A stretch of DNA of 64,000 nucleotides from Sanderia malayensis (GCA_013076295.1 RQOL01000616.1:3252392-3316391), one strand, 5' to 3'. Counted from the stretch's first letter, positions 37,681 to 51,229 are shown. Numbers and translations are program-made. The notes: a model not told the origin generated them from the sequence alone.

Positions 37681-40268
37681 GGAATTTTTGGGAAACACCG
37701 TTGAATAGTGCTCAATACACATATGTGTAGAGCAGTATATAGAATTAAGTGAAACTCAGTGAAAAAGATGCATTATTCGCTGCAACTCTGAGTTTCGTGC
37801 TTACTCACTCATCAGACAGATTTAACATGAGAAGATAAATAAATGTGTCAAATGTACAGGTACTGCTAGTGTTACTGGAAAGAAAAGAAAGACGCTGAAC
37901 TTCCAAATTTCTGATAACATACTCGTTCTCCCTGTTCTCCCTCAAACTGTGGCTTCAGATTGAAATTCTTTTCATAACTCATCTTGACATCATCATCATT
38001 ATCATCATCAGAGCCTTCTGAAGAATCCAAGCCAAGCCACGATACAGCAGCATTCCCAGTGACTTTCTAAAGGAAAGAAAATATTTCTTATTGCCAATTT
38101 CGCCAAAGTGCTTTGCATATAAAACCAGAAGAGACATTACAGCTTACTTGAAACTCCTGTGTTTTGTTATCGTGTCGTACAACATCATCTTCGGTTGTCA
38201 AATTATCATCTGAACTGTCAAACTTCACGTGCTTCTGCGTGCTATCGTCTTCATTCTTTAAATCGATGTTTTGAAGAGCGTTCTTAACAAGACTTCTTCG
38301 CTCCTTCTCAATTTTTTCTCGTTCAGTTAAATATTTTTGTCGTTTTTCCTCAGAGAACTCCTTTTTTGCGCTGTTTTCTTTTGCCTTCTTCTTTGATGAC
38401 TTGTCCTTCAAGTCTTTTTTTCTTTCAAGATCACCCTTAGAATTGCTTTGTTTATTATCCTTCTCATTCCTCATCACTTCACTAACAGTTTTAGATTCCT
38501 TAGATGCTGACAATTGATCAATTGACGAATACAAATTACTAACTTCGTCATTACAATCTTCAAGATCATTTACATCTATAACCTCTTCAACATCCCTCTC
38601 TGGATTCCAAGCTATTATAGTTTTATCTATAATTGCAAACCCTCCGCATTCTGAAACCTTATCATCACATTTTTTCTTCACCCCAATATCTGGGGAAGTA
38701 TCATCTTTTAAAGAAAGCTGAGAAGTTTCTGGAGTACTCTTTTCTGATGTAGATTCAAAAGAAGCCCTCTTTGTTTTTAACTTTGCTATTTGCTCCACTA
38801 TACTATCTCCTAAAGCAGCACTTGATGTATTTTCCTTTTCCACATCTGACCCTTCTTTCATAAAACTCTCCCAATCATTGTCCACTTTCTGTTGATATCC
38901 TGGCAAGTATATATCTCCAACTTCTATTTTATTTTTCTCAAAGCAATGAGCATTAGGGTCTTTACCAATACTTTGAAGCATTGAGATGAAGCTCCTTTGA
39001 TTTGTTTGATCTTGTCCATCAGAAGGAAAGGATAATGTAACCTTCTGCACATCATCATTGTCATCACTGTCATCATCATTATCATCATCATCATCACCTT
39101 CTTCTAATTCTTCACTATCTGAGCCGTTTTCTGCATTATTTTCTGTTGTTTTATCACTGGCATCATCTGAATCACTCAAGTTAATCTTTTTAGTTTCATT
39201 CTCAGATTCTTTATCACCTTCATCAAAGCTATTATCAGAATCAGAACTAGATAAAGAACTTGGCTCTTTTCTTTTCTCTTTTCTAGATACATGAATATCT
39301 TCTTCTGTACAAGAATGCTTTCTTTTTGCTTTATTCTTTTGGTTAGAATTCTCTTTGGCAAGCTTTGCACCATTTTCCCTTGTCTCCTCTTCAATAGACC
39401 AAGTAAGGCCAGAGATCTCATCAACATAATCATCCTTCAACTTTCTGAGCTGGTGGCAATGTTTTGAAGGGTCAAACTTTCTTGTTTTCCCAAAGCCTTG
39501 CTCACGTAAGTAAACTACAGGCAATGCTCTACCATACTTACCAACAACCCAGTTTCTTTCATCTGCTATTTCAGTACCAGGTACTGCTGCTTTGGTTTTG
39601 GCAATCTTTTCTACTAGTGCGTCATAAGTCTTGGTCTGTCTCTTTTCCTTGCCGTTTGTTGCTGTTGTCTTCATTTCTTGTTCTCTCTTTAACCTTGAAA
39701 ATTACACAAAGCTATCATCTTCCAAGAGATCATCTTTATCTATCTTTATATATCTTATTTTTTTTAAACATAAACTGAGCCAACCTTGTTAAATAGCTCT
39801 CTTTAGCAACTTGTAGTTTAAGCTCATGACCTTTCCACTTTGTCTTGCCATATACAGATATACCTAGAACAAAGTGCTTAGTATTTAAATAGCTGGTAAT
39901 TCCACATCTTTTCCTCCTAAGTAACGTAGTAATAAAACTGACATTTGTTAATGTTCTTCTCTGAACCATTGATATTGACATATGCAAACGTCTTGGAAAT
40001 TTCTTCTCCATTTTCATTGTCTTTTCTTTGAATAACATCAACAGCCGAAATACTCCCAAAGTTTTTAAATAATCCTCTGCAAGAGTATAAATAAAAAAAT
40101 AAATGTCAGATTACTTTTCAGATCAGATACCAAGCTCACGCTAAAAGTTAAATAACACCATGAATATTTCTTTACTTACTTAATATCTTCTTTTGAAACT
40201 TCGGGAAATAGTCCACCGACAAATATTCTTTTACTTACAACCTTATTGTTTTCAGATTCTTGAGCCAT
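36222..40268 (-). CDS. NOL8: Nucleolar protein 8 (RRM protein of ribosome biogenesis)
   Basis: Nucleolar RNA-binding protein needed for rRNA processing in its better-known relatives. Ten minus-strand exons join in frame to 967 aa: 40180-40268, 39943-40076, 39785-39863, 38148-39693, 37923-38066, 37359-37618, 36993-37233, 36633-36885, 36428-36510 and 36222-36296. The N-terminal RRM shows KRIFVGGLFPEV (RNP2 type) and KTFAYVNI (RNP1 type), then KTKWKGHELKLQVAKESYL, very close to vertebrate NOL8. A NOL8 signature follows, AVPGTEIADERNWVVGKYGR and FDPSKHCHQLRKL. The long middle is acidic and Ser/Asp-rich. The conserved C-terminal blocks are FNLKPQFEGE, DARFKIDERFLE, RYDPLREDH, HFFFTKDDPRL and a basic KRKHKDAIRRRKK end. 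The intron 36511-36632 starts with GC instead of GT. A strong acceptor (AATTTCCAG) ends two bases before the start codon. Confidence 0.95.
37649..37679. repeat. Trinucleotide (AAT)n microsatellite
   Basis: About ten ATA/AAT units in a NOL8 intron, just upstream of the exon that starts at 37618 on the minus strand. Confidence 0.9.
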
Positions 40269-40677
40269 TCCTGGAAATTTAATTATTAAAAGAAGGCTTC
40301 TTTATCACCACGTGCAAACATGTTTTGCCTAGGCCACTTTAAAGCCTCGATTTCAACTTCGCATTGCGTCCAGTCTCGTTTGCTAGTTCCGTATGCAACT
40401 TTGGCACCATTGCAGAAGTTTATTGCATGTAGAAAAAGATATACGAAAGAAAAAACACAAGAATAGTTCCAGATATGCAAATTAATTATGAACTCTCACA
40501 GCTAAAACTACAGATATCATCACTTAACAAAATATAAGTTTCACTTCGCTCGTAGCGACACAGGACAATTGGGCTTAACTCTAATTCAATCTAGACGCTA
40601 TAAAAGCTTAAAAGTAGAAACAATCATTTGTAAAGAGAAATAATCTTCAAAACGATAGAGTCAGTTCTTCCAATGGT
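40269..40677. other. NOL8-fibulin intergenic interval
   Basis: Only ~0.4 kb separates the fibulin stop codon from the NOL8 start codon on the same strand. It must hold the fibulin 3' end and the NOL8 leader. No further gene was seen; the small open frame at 40286-40480 has no support. Confidence 0.5.
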
Positions 40678-43600
40678 TCAATAAAGGTTGTATGCAGAAA
40701 CAAAGATGTTGTAAACTGTGATAAGCTGTGAGTTAAGAACACCATCTTTGTAGACACTGGACAGGAGAGTGAGTTTATAATCTTTTGGTCCAACAAGCTT
40801 CTTTCTGTTCTTAATTGTAACTCGATAATCACCATCACGTTGGAGATAAAAAGCATCATCTTCATTACCTGTAAAATAGATTAGATTATAGCCTCTATCA
40901 CATGTTACTTCCAACCTCTACTTCATGCGCAAACAAGTTCGAATGTCTCGTTGACGAAATAGACCAGCTTCCAGCTTATACTTTTACAGGCTAACAATCA
41001 ACTGATTCTTACTGCGCATGTATAACAACGACAAGGCGATTGTGTTGCGTACCTGATTTAATCCTGAAAGTGATGTGATGGTTGAAACTTGGTTTATAGA
41101 GTGAGTAGTAATACGTGGCATAGTCTGGTGGGAGGTTGTTGACGACTTTTGAGTTCAACCATTGGTAGCTGTATACTTTGTCGTTCTTACACGCAACATC
41201 ATCCTTTTTACACGTTCCTTTATAACAATACCTGAGTGAATCATAAAGAAATTAAATTATATCACCGACGTTCAACATTGGGTTAAAACGTAGTTGGAAA
41301 AAGGATACAAAAAAGCAAATAAAATTCACCTGTCACTGTATAGTTTGTAATATGGTTTTGGACATAATTTTGGCACACATTTATAGCCTCCATAGGTATT
41401 AAAACATTGATAGTTCTTTGCATCGCATCTAGTTCCAGTTCGACATTCATCGATATCTGAAAATCGCATTCAAACTTAGATTACTTCAGATCCCCACAAC
41501 ACATCAAATAGTAATGCATAGCATATCATAATTATTATAATTGTCATAATTATCATTTGTCGGAGTCGATTCGACGAGTGCTATTGTACAAAACTCAGAG
41601 TTACAGAGAATGTATTTCTTCTCTATACTTCTACTAATAAAGCTCTGTACTTTGTACACCAAGCACCGTACACTGTGCCTCCTCACAGGCAGCATATATG
41701 CTAAATTCATTATTAACATAGTATACCGTTATTCTATATACCTCTGCAACGATCACCGCTAACTGTATATCCTTTTGGACAGATACACTTTGCTTTGTCA
41801 CCATCGGGTGTGCACTTCCATTGACACTGATTATAACGGCAAGGGTCCGTTACTGCCAACACAAAAAAGATAATACGGCTGAAGAAGGGTAGGCAAACTG
41901 GAAATAGTTCTCCAGAAAGGAAAGCAAAAAACAACTGAAACACTTTGGCATCGTATGATATGAATTTAATCAAAAAGGGTCAGATTCTATTACCTTTACA
42001 CGTTCTCTTGTCATCATTGAGAGTTTGGCCTGTAGGGCAGGTGCAGAAGAATCGTCCTCTTCCCAAATTGTAGCATTTATGTTGGCATGGATTGCTCGTG
42101 CAAGGATTTTGAATAACTGGAAAAAAAACAGATGTCTATGATTTAAGGGATCGTGGTGTGTTGAACGGTGCATTGGAGCCAGGCCGACTGAAAGCACAGC
42201 GGTGAAAATAAAATCAGCAATACCAACCGACACATTTTCCACCATGTTTCATTTCGTAACCATCCCAACAAGAACATCGGTATCTGCCACCTCCAACATC
42301 TTCGCATTTCTGACTGCAGGGCTTCGCTCTGCATGGATTATTATCATCTAAAAGAAAATTAGAAATTTAAAAAGGTTAAATCAGCATTAAAGCATCTCAG
42401 TAACAGACACGTTCTGGCACACAATCTGTTAAATGACCCGTCAGCTATAAATAATTACGTAATAGCTAGATTACAACTTACTTTGACCAACGTGGAGTCG
42501 GACATCGATTTCACCAATATGTGGTATAACACTGAACGATTGTTTACCATTGATCTTTATCAAAAGATTGTCCATGTCATAAAGTTTGAACTCTAATGGT
42601 TGTGGGGTGACTGCAGACTCGAACACAAGATCATGTTCAATGGTTCTTGACCTGGGAATGATCAAATCTTTCTTTTGGCCTTTTTCATGCCACACTAGCT
42701 TGTACCTCAGTATGGGATCAACGTTATTGATTTTCAAGCTCACTTTATAAGAATTGACTGCGGAGAAGGAAATATCGCAAAACAATCAGATCGTGTAGCA
42801 TTATTTGATTTTTAATTTGATACTTTTTATTAATGTGGCATATATGACATTGCATGATGTTACTCACTTTTGCATCGAATACCGTCATTCATGAGTTGAT
42901 GGCCCTCTGGGCATGTACAGCGGTATCGATTTCCATCAATAGCCTCGCATTGGTACTCACAACGATGGCTCTCACAAGGGTCGTATTCTGAAATGAAAAG
43001 ATGACGTGTACATTATATTTATAGTCAACAGAACAACGCACAAGAACCCATTCTACTGCGTCAATATTCGATCAAACAAGAAACAGAATCAAATACTTCT
43101 GCAAGAGCGTCTGTCAGAGTTTAGAACTTCTCCTTTCGGACACAAGCATCGATACACTCCTCGGCCAAGGTTTTGACATTTGTATTCACAAGAGACATCG
43201 TTACAGGGATTGTAATCTGTGAAAAAATCCATGTATTCTCAGTAGAGTATAAAGCATGGATATAAAAAGCAGAACAAGACGATCTGTGAACGAAGAAGCA
43301 GTACATAAGCTTATCAACTTATATACAATATACGATACAATATACAATGCAAATACCTTCACACGTTTTGCTAGTAGCATTGAACACATATCCACTGTCA
43401 CACCTGCAGTAATAAGAGCCTTGCTGATTGAGACACTGCCCTCTGCCACATACATACGGCGTGCGTACGCATTCATCGATATCTGATAAGAAAAACAATT
43501 GCAGATCATTCTTTGAGCTATTCAGAAGAACATGATGTATCCACGTGCTTGGACATGTATGACTCACCTACGCAAGTGTTTCCGCTTGGCTCGTATCCCT

Positions 43601-46435
43601 CTCCACATTTACGCTGTCTACTGCAATAATATGACCCACGGGTGTTGAAGCAGGTATTAAACAAGCTGCAAATGCTTGCATTCTCCTTGCATTCATCAAT
43701 ATCTATATGAATAAATTTCAAAATTATTTAATACTTCAAAACATGTATGACTTTAGTGCAATCTATCTAGAATATCTTCACGTTCATTGCTAAGCTTCAT
43801 CTGTAACATAATAAGGAACTATAGCATTATTGCCAGCAAAAATGTAAAATTCAGCCATACCATAACAATTTAGTCCATCTCGAGAAAGCCGGAAGCCAGG
43901 CAAGCAATAACAAGCAGGGCCAGAACTGGTCTCTTTACAACTATACGAGCATTTCTTAGTGGCACAAGTTTCGTTCTTCGTAATGCGACCTTTGGAGAAT
44001 TTATCTGAAATTCAAGTTATTTAAAAGTAAGTTCATCCATGTCTGGTAGTCCAACAATTGAACAATGAAATAAAATACAAAAAATTGATCACCCCGGGTC
44101 AGGGGTTCAATAACAGGTCATAGGTTGGATTCCAAAGCGTGGTTGCATTGCATGCTCTTAGTAGAAACGTCTTACTAATCTCAGTAAAATGCCATACCTT
44201 TCAAGCTCTTATTCTTCTTGAATGCACTGCAGCACGATCTGCTAACCATGTGACTTTGAATCGATTGGCATGTCTGACCAGCAGCTGCCGATTCGAATCC
44301 AACCAGACAGAAATTGCAACACAATTGTTTTGACAACAAACTACGAGTGTCACCAGGTATGTTGCTACACGTCTGCGTACGCCTGGTCAAAAGAAGCACG
44401 AAAGAAGATGTATCAAAATGATATGTTATAATGCTTGCTATTGAAACTTCAGGTACTATAATAATGCTTGTATTGATCACAGGGGTGCCAAGCATTGACT
44501 CTGTTGTTGATTCACAATTTGCACCGAGAAATAGCTAAACATAAAGATACGAAGTGGCAGTTGCTCTCTAGCATGATGGTATGATCCTAATCCTAGAAGT
44601 ATTGGTTACTTTGTTTACTTTGATGCTTACATGGCGGTATCCATTCCAGACCTGCAGCTCCGCTTCTGTTTCTCTTGCAAACAACATGACCTCCACAATG
44701 CTTTGCAGATAAACGCGTCAAGCGCGTTAACCTGCGGGATGACTGGCTTTCCCGCGCAACCTCCAGCCTTTCCGGCCTCGGTTCCAGATATACAACACGT
44801 TTGAAGGAGCGCTGATGGAACTGAAACGAGATAGAAAACATTTGTCAGGCAATGGTGAAGAGGAACTTCTGGATTCAAAATTCCGTTGTGTGTGAGGGGT
44901 CAATTCTCATTTAATCCACCCCAACAAAGGATGACTAGTCAACGCCCATGTACACATAAATCTCTTGTGGAAAACCACTTCATTGATGACGAGGAAGGTT
45001 ACAGCCTCTTTCCTGTCCTCTCACCTCTTTATTGCGCAAAACGTTCCTGCTAACGTATTAGTTTTCTCAAATGACAACACTAATCTTAATAATAAGACAT
45101 CTTTTGTTCAGATGAGTGCAATCATCAGTACATTCATAAATTGATTCGAAATATAGCTAGATGCAGTCAACTTTGTCTATAATTCAAATTACATTTAAAA
45201 TGAAAATGAAGGGAAACAGGATGGCCGAATTACAAAAATTCAATATTAAAGATACTTGTTTTATTAGGATTAGTTCTCTGGTAATCCTTGAAGAGGCGGG
45301 GAATTTCGCTCAATTCGAATTACACGAGTTCGAACTATGCAGATCGTAAAGTACTTGGGCAAGTTTGAAAAGGGGGAGGTAGAGGAAGCCATTGACCTCT
45401 CCATCCAGCCAAACAAGCCCAAGGCAAATTGAAATTTCTGTTCTTTTTCGCGTTATTTCCTGCCGCAGTTTAATACCAGCAAAGTACAAACTGACGAAAG
45501 AGACAATAAGCCTAACATCAACACTTCTATCTTCCACGAGTATCTTGTTTCCGGATATGTTATTCATTCGTGTTCCCTCACGATAAATTACAATCATTTG
45601 GTCATCCAAAGCCTTTGCAAAATATTATCAAATGCTTGCACCAAATACAGTGACATGGTATAACAATGGACAAACGTTGATTAAATGTCTGGACAGATTT
45701 TCGTTCGCTCACCAGCAAAGTGACATATCAATATGATTCACAAATACAAGTGATCGATGGCTTATCTCTGTGAAAATATGAATATTATTTCTCTAAATAA
45801 CACCACGAAGAACTATAATCCAGTATTGAACTTTCTTAAATCTTCGACGAGTCAATTACTGCTTTCTTATAAAGCACTCTCGTATAAAACATGTATAAGA
45901 TAAATAAAAATAGATTATCCAGACTTTAGTGTTCCAGGTAGACAAAAATAGAAATATTTTTAACAGCAGAACTAATCGCAAACTGTACACGCTTGAACAT
46001 ATCTGAACAGGCATTGTCTTTATTAAAATGGTGACGAACTAAAAGATTAACATTGTACCAGTGCTACACTATTACTTTGTGACAACGCAACTCAAACAAC
46101 GGAGAATTTATTAGCAAACTCGATTTGCCAAAAAATAAGGTTAGCGAACGCTCGACCTAAATTAAATCCATATATTGATGTGCTTTTTATATTTGAAAAA
46201 CAAATCTCTCCTAAATGAGAACACTTTTAAAAGCATTCGAGCCTAAATTTGTGAAAAAGCTAGGAACATCGAGTTTCAGCAAACATAACCTGGTTCTCGT
46301 ACAAATAAGAGTGTATAAAAAAGAGTTACCTTTTCTGCAATTCACATTCACTGTTAAGTAAACAGTCAGCAGTAGAATCGAAATAAGCATTCCATGCATT
46401 TTGCTGCCGATTAGATGAAAAACTTCGCAGTTCAT
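40678..46435 (-). CDS. Fibulin-1-like extracellular matrix glycoprotein with an extra domain
   Basis: Secreted calcium-binding matrix and basement-membrane protein. Fifteen minus-strand exons join to 750 aa: 46330-46435, 44631-44820, 44198-44382, 43861-44004, 43568-43702, 43357-43482, 43097-43216, 42868-42987, 42482-42757, 42228-42347, 41994-42116, 41742-41852, 41330-41456, 41053-41231 and 40678-40868. The hydrophobic signal is [18 protein letters not shown] (a Met at 46399 is an alternative start). Two anaphylatoxin-like modules follow ([32 protein letters not shown]); vertebrate fibulin-1 has three. Then come nine EGF modules, each one exon and almost all phase 1-1, three with the calcium-binding DIDEC start. 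The C-terminal fibulin domain has [24 protein letters not shown] and [11 protein letters not shown]. The 276 bp exon 42482-42757 encodes about 92 residues that are not EGF. Hemicentin is unlikely because there are no Ig domains and there are anaphylatoxin modules. Confidence 0.93.
42482..42757 (-). other. Unrecognised non-EGF domain exon inside the fibulin gene
   Basis: A single phase 1-1 exon encoding about 92 residues ([20 protein letters not shown] onward, ending VRLHVGQ). It has no cysteine and looks like alternating beta strands (VSLKI, RYKLVW, LEFKLYD, LLIKI, IDVRLHV). It lies between the fifth and sixth EGF modules. I know no counterpart at this position in vertebrate fibulins. Its size and beta character recall the C-terminal fibulin domain, but I see no convincing identity with it. 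Confidence 0.7.
44821..46329. other. First intron of the fibulin-like gene
   Basis: About 1.5 kb, AT-rich, after the signal-peptide exon. No repeat or coding element recognised. A third anaphylatoxin exon, as in vertebrate fibulin-1, was looked for here and not found. Confidence 0.5.
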
Positions 46436-47039
46436 CCAATGCAGACAGAAAAGAGATTATTGTCCAACGACTCTCCCAGAAGCAATATTTTTCTCTCTGT
46501 GGTTCTCTGTGATCATTCGATGGTGTTGTGGTTGCTTATGATGGTTTTCACTCACGGACTGGGTTATCAATTCAGCCTCAAGGCGAAACTGGGTTCGATT
46601 AAAGTTTTGTTTGATATCTGTCTCAATTGACAATTGATAAAAATGTCAAATTCCATGCTATTTTGTCCCATGTCTTCTCACAGTTTCAATGCGCAGTTTT
46701 AAAGACCAAGTGCCTGCAATACATATTGAGTTGAGTAGATCATACAACAATTTCAATAAAAACAATCTCAAACTACATACCTTTCAATAAAGAAACTCAT
46801 TAATCATACATGCCGGATTCAGTAGAGAAGAACTAGTAATTTTTGTTATTGACTATGTTCACAAAAAACATCCAAGGTCTACATTTGTAGCAGCGCCCTT
46901 TACGTTCACTGGACAGCGCGAATGATCCATGGATAACATGAAAGCTTGCAGAAAACATAATGCAGAATGTGCACTTAATAAGGGCTTACCAATTACCAGT
47001 GTGACAAGACTATGTGACCCTTTTCTCAGCTTCCCTTTA
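46436..47039. other. Interval between PIGA and the fibulin-like gene
   Basis: About 0.6 kb between genes on the same strand. It should hold the PIGA 3' UTR and the fibulin promoter. No distinct element was recognised. Confidence 0.4.
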
Positions 47040-50000
47040 CTACCTTTGCTTAACTTTTGCTGGCTTCTTTTTCCACTGACTCAAGCTTGGACATTTGTCG
47101 ATATTCTACAGAATAAAATGAGTAAAGTGTTAGCTTAGAGATGTGGGAAGTAAATTAAGAAAAGTTTCAATCCCGATCCATTAATTAAGACACGCGTGGA
47201 CCACAATAGCATTAATACATGCTGCTGGTATACTTGTAATTCAGCAATGTTTCTTTGTTTATAGATGAATTTGCTCTTTGCAGTTGATTCAAAGTACAGC
47301 ATACCTTTCTGGGCCACAAGAATTCAAGGATGTGAAACAGAAGAACGTCAACAAGAACCAAAAAGCAGTATATCTTCCCAGCCACAGGAGCACGTGCATA
47401 AAACCTACAATGAAGAAAAGAACAAAAATCAAAAGATGTTCAAGTCTCTTTTTCTCCTTTGAGTTAGGAAGATTAGCAATTTTTATTACTTACTTTTTCA
47501 AGCGATCCTTAAGTTCATCCTGCTTAGATTTAAATATTTCCTTGTAAGCCTATGTAACGAAAGTGAAACAGAAGTAAGATCAATAATATAAATAGCTTAA
47601 TAAAACAGTCAAGCAAGCTTAAGAACAATGCATTCTGACGTTCTAACCTGCTCTGTTCGCCTTGCAACATTTTGCCAAGTGTACATGCTTTTTATTCTTT
47701 CGTGCGAGCTCCAAGGATCAACGAAGTCTTCTTCAAGCCGTCTCTTTATTGCGTCATCAAGCACATTTAAGAGGGCTGGAAAATATTGGAACTAGATTAT
47801 TGATTCGGAACAAAATGGGCCATGGTAAAAAGAAAGTAAAATTATGAGCTGCAATAGATAGGAAACAAACTTACACTTGACACTAGGCTCTGCAAGAGAG
47901 ATAAGATCTGGTGGTAGTACTTCAGGTATTCCACCAACACATGTACTGACAACTTGCAGCCTGCAACAACGAGTAATACATCTCAAACACAATACATCCT
48001 CCATATTTGGGCATATGACGTAACTATGAGTTAGGTCCGCTGGGATCGGAGGGCCTTCCAGTGATAAAAGAGTGTGGTCTTGAAGGTTTTCCTCGGAATT
48101 GCACCAGGACCCCCCCATATACATTCGCAGCTGCCCCAATATCAAAATCGTTCCGACGAATGTGTGAGTCATTGAAGCTTTACGCTTCTGGCAATCAGAC
48201 TATAATAAAATATTCCAAGCTCTATCAAGGATATGATTGTGGTGTCTAGACCGCACTGTAGTAGCTGTTTTCAATCTTGTTTGCAACTCTTTTAAAATCA
48301 AAGCGAATCGTTATTTTGATTGATCAGACACTCGATTAAAAGAAATATTATCCTTGTAAATTCACCAAATAATCAGTTCGGTTATTAATTACTTATTAAT
48401 CTAAATCGATTTCAAAATCAAATGTCGCGGCTTTGAAGTTACACTTAGCACCGAAACATAAAATTATTTGCCATTGAAATGATGGGCCCTCCGGATCATC
48501 TGTCTGTCATAACTGTTCAAGTTTGAAATTTGGTTTGCTGGATGTGTTATTAATCTAAAAGGAGCTTGCATTGCATAGATTCATAGCTACAAAATCCAAC
48601 GACATACCCACAGGATGCGGCTTCGACAATTGCCATGCAAAACGCTTCTGTTAGTGATGTATTGAGAAAAATATCTCCTCGCACGAGAACCTGAAACACA
48701 AAAGCACAACATTATAGAGCTAAGAGCCAAATACGACAAAAGCTTGAAATTCATGGGGAAAGTTCGAGACAATTTAACGAAACAGGCATAAGACCTGCTC
48801 ATTTTATTCAAGGTGCTGCCAGATCAAGTAGCCTGCATAGTTCAAGAGAAATATCATTGCACACGCAAGGATTAGAAATCGTAAAATGGATTGCAATACA
48901 AAGCATGAAAAGATGCTACTAAAATTAATGATGTCAATCATAATAGCCATAATAATAATGATAATTATGACGACATTAATGCTAATTATGCTGATTATAG
49001 TCTTGCTAAAAATAATTATGAATGGACAGTTTAATAAAAACAATAGAAGTTCCAGTGTTAGTCATCGATACGACGATAAAAAGCAAGCGTGCAACAAAGG
49101 TAATGACGATTCAGAAGGTCTTATATCCAGTTATAGCGATAGTGACGATGATTGCGATTGCAACGATTATGTTGATGTTGATAACACTGGCAACAATAAG
49201 TGTGATATCTGCAATTATCGAGACTCAAGCGATAATGGAAGCTATTTTGAAAGTGATAGAGCAAACGAAGATTCTGATGAAGATAGCGGAGAGAAACTTA
49301 ATGATGTTGTTGTTAATGATTATGATAATGAAGATCCTGATGAATCTGAAATTCAAGCGAACGATTAGCGCCATAACTATGATGATGAAGAAAACGATTG
49401 TGATGGCGACGAAGGCGTCAAACATTAAGAAAATGATGGTTCGAGCAAATCGCGTGGAGAGAGGTATCAATGAGGATAACAATGCTGCATGTGATATCTG
49501 GATAAACAACAACAACAACACAAAGAAATTATGATGAATTTAACAGGTTGAATCGCAACCTCTAGCCCAAGCCCATTGTCAGCAAACAATTGGTTCAAAG
49601 CCAATTGTCAGTAAGAATTGGTTCAAAGTTGGTTGAATGGTTGAATGCATTTGGAATGACTTGACGGATTGCCTTTAATGAATGGTGCGAGATACAGGAG
49701 GGCAGTACATCAAGGCTCTCATAATAAAATTAACTCCAAGAGACCAAAATATTTAAAAAATGGAAAAAATTATCACTCACATTTCTTACTTCAGAATGCT
49801 TCAAATTGCCCAGCATTTCAACTCTGTCTTGGAGGCAGAACTTTTCTCTGATTTCTTCAATCAATATTCTTTTTGGACCATCACCTCCTATGATGATATT
49901 CACAAAAGGATATTTCTTGCAGATGACAGGGATAATGCCAGCCAGCAAATCCATTCCCTTCCGATAGACTAATCGGCTGATGACAACAATTGTCACTGTG

Positions 50001-51229
50001 AAAAGCAACAAAAACAAACCCAATGTTACCACACCAACTGCCTTCAACTTGCAGAATTGATACTTTGAAATGTTTCCTGCAGGAGTAGACTTGTGTTTCC
50101 ATAATGTTATCAACTGATTTGCGGAAGAAAGCTAGGTTTTTGTGAGATACCTTTATCTTGCTGTCTTCTACTTGGGTCAGGAGTAAAAACTGCAGAGTTC
50201 ACAGCATTTGGGATGACAGATACAATACGGGGATCTAATGATGCTCTTATTACAGTATTCTCCTTGCTGAAAATTTCAAAGGGAATTTCAATTGAAAACT
50301 TCAGAAATAATGAGTATAAAATCATGAGTCAAACTTGCTCAAAGCAAGAAGATTGAAAGGATAAGATTTGAAATAAAGATTACCTTGTATTTGATACACA
50401 AATCACATGGTTAATGTCAGACAGAGAAAATTCAAGGAATTTGTTTGTAATAATAGAACTAGCATCTGCAAATCCAAATAGAGAATGATCAGTGAAAACA
50501 GTTTTCAGCCCCATTGTCTTTGAGTGAAGTAGTGCATCTTGACACAGTGTTGAAAATGCCTGTCAAGTAAAAAAAAATTATGAACTATTCAGTATATACA
50601 TAAAGAAGTACCAACAACTAACATTTAGAATGCAATTAATGAAACAAGCAAAGAAATAAGCAATTGTTGACTTACAGAATGTCCATGAACAATTGATATT
50701 TGTTCTCTTATAAATATATCTCTCATCAAAGGAAATGTTGTGTAGATGGTTGGCAAAATACACTGATTATGAAACACAGCAAATGGTAGATAATAGACCT
50801 ACGACCAAAATTAAAAATTATAATTAGAGATGAAATTTCCAGAAATAAAATAATCTTACTAAATGCAAAGCATTAGGTGAAGAAAACAGAACATGCTTAC
50901 CTTGATAAACTTAGTCAGGTATCTAACTCCTACTCTGTCATCATATTTGTGAGTAATAATGACAACTTTGTGTCCTCTGTTAACAAGACATTGGGAAAGT
51001 TGATAGATATGACTCTCCACTCCACCCATGTTTGGGTAGAAAAAGTCAGAGACCATACTGAAATGAAAATGCAAACATATTTATCAGCTGAAACCCATCA
51101 TTATATTACTGTAACGAACACATTGTTATAACACATGACGCAAACATATTGTAAGTATCAAAATTGTGCCTAGATGTTTACTTACGCGATGTTATATGAT
51201 GTAGAATCATTTGCTGCCGTCTCAAACAT
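47040..51229 (-). CDS. PIGA: GPI-GlcNAc transferase catalytic subunit PIG-A
   Basis: Transfers GlcNAc from UDP-GlcNAc to phosphatidylinositol on the cytoplasmic face of the ER, the first step of GPI-anchor synthesis, within the GPI-GnT complex (family knowledge). Twelve minus-strand exons join to 449 aa: 51186-51229, 50901-51057, 50676-50798, 50384-50559, 50151-50266, 49781-49995, 48608-48690, 47875-47960, 47648-47775, 47494-47549, 47305-47404 and 47040-47105. Nearly every block matches animal [78 protein letters not shown], the GT4-family EX7E motif in [14 protein letters not shown], and [17 protein letters not shown]-terminal membrane helix (about residues 398-418, [17 protein letters not shown]) anchors the protein, followed by a short basic lumenal tail. 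The 14-residue leader before MVSDFF is encoded by a separate first exon. Length is slightly below the human 484 aa. Confidence 0.97.
48691..49780. other. PIGA intron with decayed GAT/ATA trinucleotide repeat
   Basis: The ~1.1 kb intron contains about 48900-49540 of imperfect ATAATG, GATGAT and AATGAT triplets. These keep long reading frames open in two plus-strand frames (48886-49368 and 49022-49534) without real coding character: their products are Asp/Asn/Ser-rich or Ile/Met/Thr-rich. Confidence 0.7.

Noticed and set aside
44085..44140. Possible SINE-like segment in the fibulin gene (GGGTTCAATAAC)
   Set aside because: Only a partial match to a T-loop motif, with no repeated copy seen in the window.
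48886..49534. Two overlapping plus-strand ORFs of 160-170 codons, Asp/Asn/Ser-rich and Ile/Met/Thr-rich
   Set aside because: They come from a decayed ATA/GAT trinucleotide repeat inside a PIGA intron, which keeps several frames open. There are no splice signals or domains.
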